Origin: Actinacidiphila guanduensis
GTDB lineage: Bacteria > Actinomycetota > Actinomycetes > Streptomycetales > Streptomycetaceae
Length of the DNA stretch: 64,000 nucleotides
NCBI RefSeq assembly: GCF_900103985.1
Contig: NZ_FNIE01000009.1
Location: forward strand, 348,445-412,444
Direction: 5' to 3'
Shown here in pieces: positions 61,413 to 64,000 of the stretch. The notes under the pieces were generated by a model. It was not told the origin of the DNA. It ran no database searches and worked only from the letters and a program-made list of their open reading frames with translations. The stretch's first letter is position 1, and each line of letters starts with the position of its first letter. The position numbers and the translations under genes are program-made.

Positions 61413-61418
61413 TAAATT
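61413..61418 (+). promoter_or_regulatory. -10 box upstream of the SDR gene
   Basis: TAAATT sits in a markedly A/T-rich 50-bp stretch (61390-61425) in otherwise G/C-rich DNA. The SDR start lies about 57 bp downstream with GGAAGCGAGAG as its ribosome site. Confidence 0.4.
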
Positions 61419-61474
61419 TGTAGTCGACAGCCCGGTGCGCCGGCACCGGGCGGCGACCGGAAGCGAGAGCACCC

Positions 61475-62320
61475 ATGAGCACGTTCCTGATCACCGGCGT
61501 GAGCAGCGGCCTCGGTCGCGCCTTCGCCCGCGGCGCCCTGGACGCCGGTCACACCGTGGTCGGCACCGTCCGCCGCGAGGCCGACCTGACCGCCTTCGAG
61601 GAGCTGGCGCCCGGCCGCGCCCACGGCCGGCTGCTGGATGTCACGGACGACGACGCGGTCTTCGCCGTGGTCGCCGAGGCCGAGTCCGCAGCCGGCCCCC
61701 TCGACGTGGTGATCGTCAACGCCGGGTACGGCCTGGAGGGCGTCTTCGAGGAGACCCCGCTGGCGGAGGTGCGCGCGCAGTTCGCCACCAACGTCTTCGG
61801 GGCCGCCGCCACCCTGCAGGCCGCCCTGCCCTTCCTGCGCGAGCGGCGCCGCGGCCACCTCATGGCGGTGACGTCGATGGGCGGGCTGATGGCCGTACCG
61901 GGCATGTCGGCGTACTGCGCCAGCAAGTTCGCGCTGGAGGGGATGCTGGAGAGTCTCGGCAAGGAGGTCCGTCCGTTCGGCATCCACGTCACCGCGATCG
62001 AGCCGGGCTCCTTCCGCACCGACTGGGCCGGGCGCTCCATGACCCGGGCCGCGCACACAATCGCCGACTACGACGAGCTGTTCGGCCCGATCCGCGCCGC
62101 GCGGCTCAAGGCCAGCGGCAACCAGCTGGGCAACCCGGAGAAGGCCGCCGAAGCGGTGCTCCGCATCGTCGCCGAACCGAACCCGCCCGCCCACCTGGTG
62201 CTCGGCTCGGACGCCCTGCGGCTGATCGGCGCGGCCCGCGCCGCTGTGGACGAGGACATCCGTGCCTGGGAGCCGCTGTCGCGCTCCACCGACTTCGCCG
62301 ACGGCGCCCGCATCGGCTGA
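61475..62320 (+). CDS. Short-chain dehydrogenase/reductase
   Basis: A 281-aa classical SDR. The cofactor loop TGVSSGLG is at residues 7-14, DVVIVNAG holds the NAG motif, and the catalytic residues are Ser134, Tyr147 and Lys151 (AYCASK). Arg32-Arg33-type residues after beta2 (GTVRRE) suggest NADPH. The C-terminal RTDWAGRSM region resembles oxidoreductases acting on small carbonyls. The TetR gene that follows by 70 bp may be its regulator. Confidence 0.92.
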   Translation: MSTFLITGVSSGLGRAFARGALDAGHTVVGTVRREADLTAFEELAPGRAHGRLLDVTDDDAVFAVVAEAESAAGPLDVVIVNAGYGLEGVFEETPLAEVRAQFATNVFGAAATLQAALPFLRERRRGHLMAVTSMGGLMAVPGMSAYCASKFALEGMLESLGKEVRPFGIHVTAIEPGSFRTDWAGRSMTRAAHTIADYDELFGPIRAARLKASGNQLGNPEKAAEAVLRIVAEPNPPAHLVLGSDALRLIGAARAAVDEDIRAWEPLSRSTDFADGARIG

Positions 62321-62390
62321 CACATCGGCTGACAGGGCCCCGCGGCTATTCTCGCGGCAGAGCGCCCGGCACGAGGAGAGGACCGGCACG

Positions 62391-62996
62391 GTGAGCAGGC
62401 GGAGCGGGGCCCCGAGCAAGGGCGACCGGCGGGAGCAGGCGCTCCTGGACGCGGCCGAGGAGCTGCTGGCGGCCGTGCCGTTCGAGGAGGTCACGGTCGA
62501 CGCCATCGCCAAGGGGGCCGGGATCTCCCGGGCCGCGGTCTATTTCTACTTCGGCTCCAAGCAGGACGTCCTGGCCGCTCTGGTGGCCCGCACCATGACC
62601 GCCGTACGCCAGGGCGCGGACCTCGCCGCGGACGACGCCGCCACCCCGCCCGCGGAGCTGGCCGAGCGGGCCGCCCGCGCGGTGGCGCGGGTGTGGCAGG
62701 AGCACGGCACGGTCATGCGGGCAGCGGTGGACCACGCCTTCGCCCACCCCGACATCGGCGCCGCGTGGACCGCGGTCGTGGAGGAGTTCGCGGCCGTGAT
62801 GACCCGAGTGCTGCTGCGCGCGGGGCTGCCGGACTCCACCGGGCCGCAGGGCGCAGCCGCGCTCGCCGCGGCCCTGTGCTGGATGACCGAGCGCACCTTC
62901 TACCGGGCCGCGTGCGTGCCCGACCCCGACTGGGACGGTACGGCGGCGACCGTCGCGGAGGTCTGGCGGCGCGTCATGGCGGCGCCCGCGGCCTGA
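62391..62996 (+). CDS. TetR-family transcriptional regulator (EthR-like)
   Basis: A 201-aa repressor with helix-turn-helix VTVDAIAKGAGISRAAVYFYFGSKQDVLAALV and the all-helical EthR-like C-terminal domain (AVARVWQEHGTVMRAAVDHAFAHPDIGAAW, then CWMTERTFYRAA). GTG 62391 has GGAGAGGA 8 nt upstream, and TATTCT (62347-62352) is a plausible -10 box. It is downstream of the SDR gene on the same strand and may control it. Confidence 0.9.
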   Translation: MSRRSGAPSKGDRREQALLDAAEELLAAVPFEEVTVDAIAKGAGISRAAVYFYFGSKQDVLAALVARTMTAVRQGADLAADDAATPPAELAERAARAVARVWQEHGTVMRAAVDHAFAHPDIGAAWTAVVEEFAAVMTRVLLRAGLPDSTGPQGAAALAAALCWMTERTFYRAACVPDPDWDGTAATVAEVWRRVMAAPAA

Positions 62997-63031
62997 GCCG
63001 CCCGTCCTCGGCGGAGACGGGCGCAGGACGG

Positions 63032-63070
63032 CGCAGGGCCGCCGCGGCGTCGTGCCGTGGCGGCCCTGCG
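63032..63070. terminator. Strong terminator between TetR and accA2
   Basis: Positions 63032-63048 and 63054-63070 form a 17-bp stem with one G-T wobble and a 5-nt loop, between converging genes. Confidence 0.7.
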
Positions 63071-63103
63071 GGGTGTTCCCCGGGTCCTGCGCTGCCCTGG
63101 ACG

Positions 63104-64000
63104 TCAGTCCTTGATTTCGCAGATGACGGCGCCGGAGGAGACGGAGGAGCCGACGTCGGCTTTCAGGCCGATGACGGTGCCGGAGCGGTGGGCGTTGATG
63201 GGCTGTTCCATCTTCATCGCCTCGAGGACCACGATCAGATCGCCCTCGGAGACCTGCTGGTTCTCCTCGACCGCGACCTTCACGATCGTGCCCTGCATCG
63301 GCGAGGCCAGCGCATCCCCCGACACCGTCGCCGTGGAACGCGCCGCGGTACGCCGCTTGGGCTTGGCACCCGCCGCAAGCCCCGTACGCGCCAGCGTCAT
63401 CCCCAGATGCGCCGGCAGCGACACCTCCAAACGCTTCCCACCGACCTCCACCACGACGGTCTCGCGCTGCCCCTCGTGCCCGTCGTCGTCGCTGTCGCCT
63501 GTGCCGGTGGGGGTGAACGGGGGGATGGTGTTGTCGAACTCGGTCTCGATCCAGCGGGTGTGGACACGGAACGGGCCGCCGTCCTTCGGCGCGAACGCCG
63601 GATCGACGACCACCGCACGGTGGAAGGGGAGTGCGGTGGCCATTCCTTCGACGGTGAACTCGCCGAGTGCGCGGGCGGCGCGTTGCAGGGCCTGCTCGCG
63701 GGTCGCACCGGTGACGATGAGTTTGGCGAGCAGGGAGTCCCAGGCGGGGCCGATGACACTGCCGGACTCCACCCCCGCATCCAGACGCACACCCGGCCCG
63801 CTGGGCGGCTGGAAGAGGGTGACGGTGCCGGGGGCGGGCAGGAAGTTCCGGCCGGGGTCCTCGCCGTTGATGCGGAACTCGAAGGAGTGGCCCCGCAGGG
63901 GCGGGTCGTCGTAGCCGAGGGCCTGGCCGTCGGCGATCCGGAACATCTCCCGCACCAGGTCGATCCCCGAGACCTCCTCGGTGACGGGGTGCTCGACCTG
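63104..64000 (-). CDS. accA2: Acyl-CoA carboxylase alpha subunit (biotin carboxylase with BCCP), 5' part outside window
   Basis: Only the last 298 codons are present; the gene enters from the window end. QVEHPVTEEVSGIDLV is the end of the biotin carboxylase active-site region. PPLRGHSFEFRINGEDP opens its C-terminal domain. A linker region and the biotin-carboxyl-carrier domain follow, with the biotinylated Lys in VLEAMKMEQPI and SPMQGTIVKVAV. It supplies carboxybiotin to acetyl- and propionyl-CoA carboxylase beta subunits for malonyl- and methylmalonyl-CoA. The symbol rests on the genome order I recall from S. coelicolor. Confidence 0.93.
   Translation of the reverse strand, partial: QVEHPVTEEVSGIDLVREMFRIADGQALGYDDPPLRGHSFEFRINGEDPGRNFLPAPGTVTLFQPPSGPGVRLDAGVESGSVIGPAWDSLLAKLIVTGATREQALQRAARALGEFTVEGMATALPFHRAVVVDPAFAPKDGGPFRVHTRWIETEFDNTIPPFTPTGTGDSDDDGHEGQRETVVVEVGGKRLEVSLPAHLGMTLARTGLAAGAKPKRRTAARSTATVSGDALASPMQGTIVKVAVEENQQVSEGDLIVVLEAMKMEQPINAHRSGTVIGLKADVGSSVSSGAVICEIKD

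Overview
The window is high-GC actinomycete DNA. It shows strong third-position G/C bias, frequent GTG starts, ATGA/GTGA gene overlaps and several apparently leaderless regulators. The set sdhCDAB, a Kdn/sialic-type cluster, a nucleoside import and salvage block, afsQ1/afsQ2 with a divergent SigE-type sigma factor, and accA2 matches my memory of the order around SCO4855-SCO4921 of Streptomyces coelicolor. I therefore read it as a Streptomyces or close relative chromosome core. That synteny is recalled, not computed. I saw no rRNA, tRNA, IS element, prophage or CRISPR array.

Layout. 1-6.2 kb: a TetR regulator (cut by the window edge), an MMPL exporter with two CarboxypepD_reg-like modules at its C-terminus, and a two-component pair. 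6.5-10.6 kb: the sdhCDAB succinate dehydrogenase operon and a ureidoimidazoline (OHCU) decarboxylase. 11-13.5 kb: an ECF-like sigma factor, a single-pass membrane protein with a Lys/Gly/Asn-rich tail, and a 50-bp phased tandem repeat. 14-16.5 kb: an acyl-CoA mutase large subunit and a TetR regulator. 16.5-26.7 kb: a cell-surface nonulosonic acid cluster. It encodes an acyltransferase, a polysialyltransferase-like enzyme, a GT2, an unknown (DUF6716-like) protein, a CMP-sugar synthetase fused to a HAD phosphatase, a NeuB synthase without its SAF domain, a second sialyltransferase-like enzyme and a GT4-like enzyme. 26.8-30.3 kb: a MarR/MFS pair and an M20 amidohydrolase.

30.4-39.7 kb: nucleoside uptake (BMP lipoprotein, ABC ATPase, two permeases) continuing into cdd and deoA, then VanZ, a small secreted protein and add. 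39.8-44.5 kb: an alpha/beta hydrolase and the afsQ lipoprotein-afsQ2-afsQ1 operon divergent from sigQ, with an AfsQ1 box between them. 44.5-56.5 kb: a uridine-kinase-like gene, a second small secreted protein, a toxin-antitoxin pair whose toxin is frameshifted, two aldehyde dehydrogenase genes, deoC, a PH-domain protein, a phosphopentomutase/phosphomannomutase, a purine nucleoside phosphorylase and a gamma-glutamylcyclotransferase-like gene. The gaps in this stretch are packed with hairpin-rich dispersed repeats. 56.6-64 kb: an LpdA-like flavoprotein, a DeoR regulator, a TetR/MFS pair, an SDR, a TetR and the 3' part of accA2.

How it fits together. One palindrome, CTACGCGCGTAG, lies just upstream of the nucleoside ABC-cdd-deoA operon, add, deoC and the nucleoside phosphorylase gene. 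Transport, deamination, phosphorolysis and deoxyribose-phosphate cleavage are therefore probably one regulon, though the genes are spread over 25 kb. The surface-polymer cluster looks able to make, activate and polymerise a nonulosonic acid. Its SAF-less synthase and phosphatase fusion point to Kdn rather than N-acetylneuraminate. Another oddity is an ABC ATPase gene whose only well-placed start codon is ATC.
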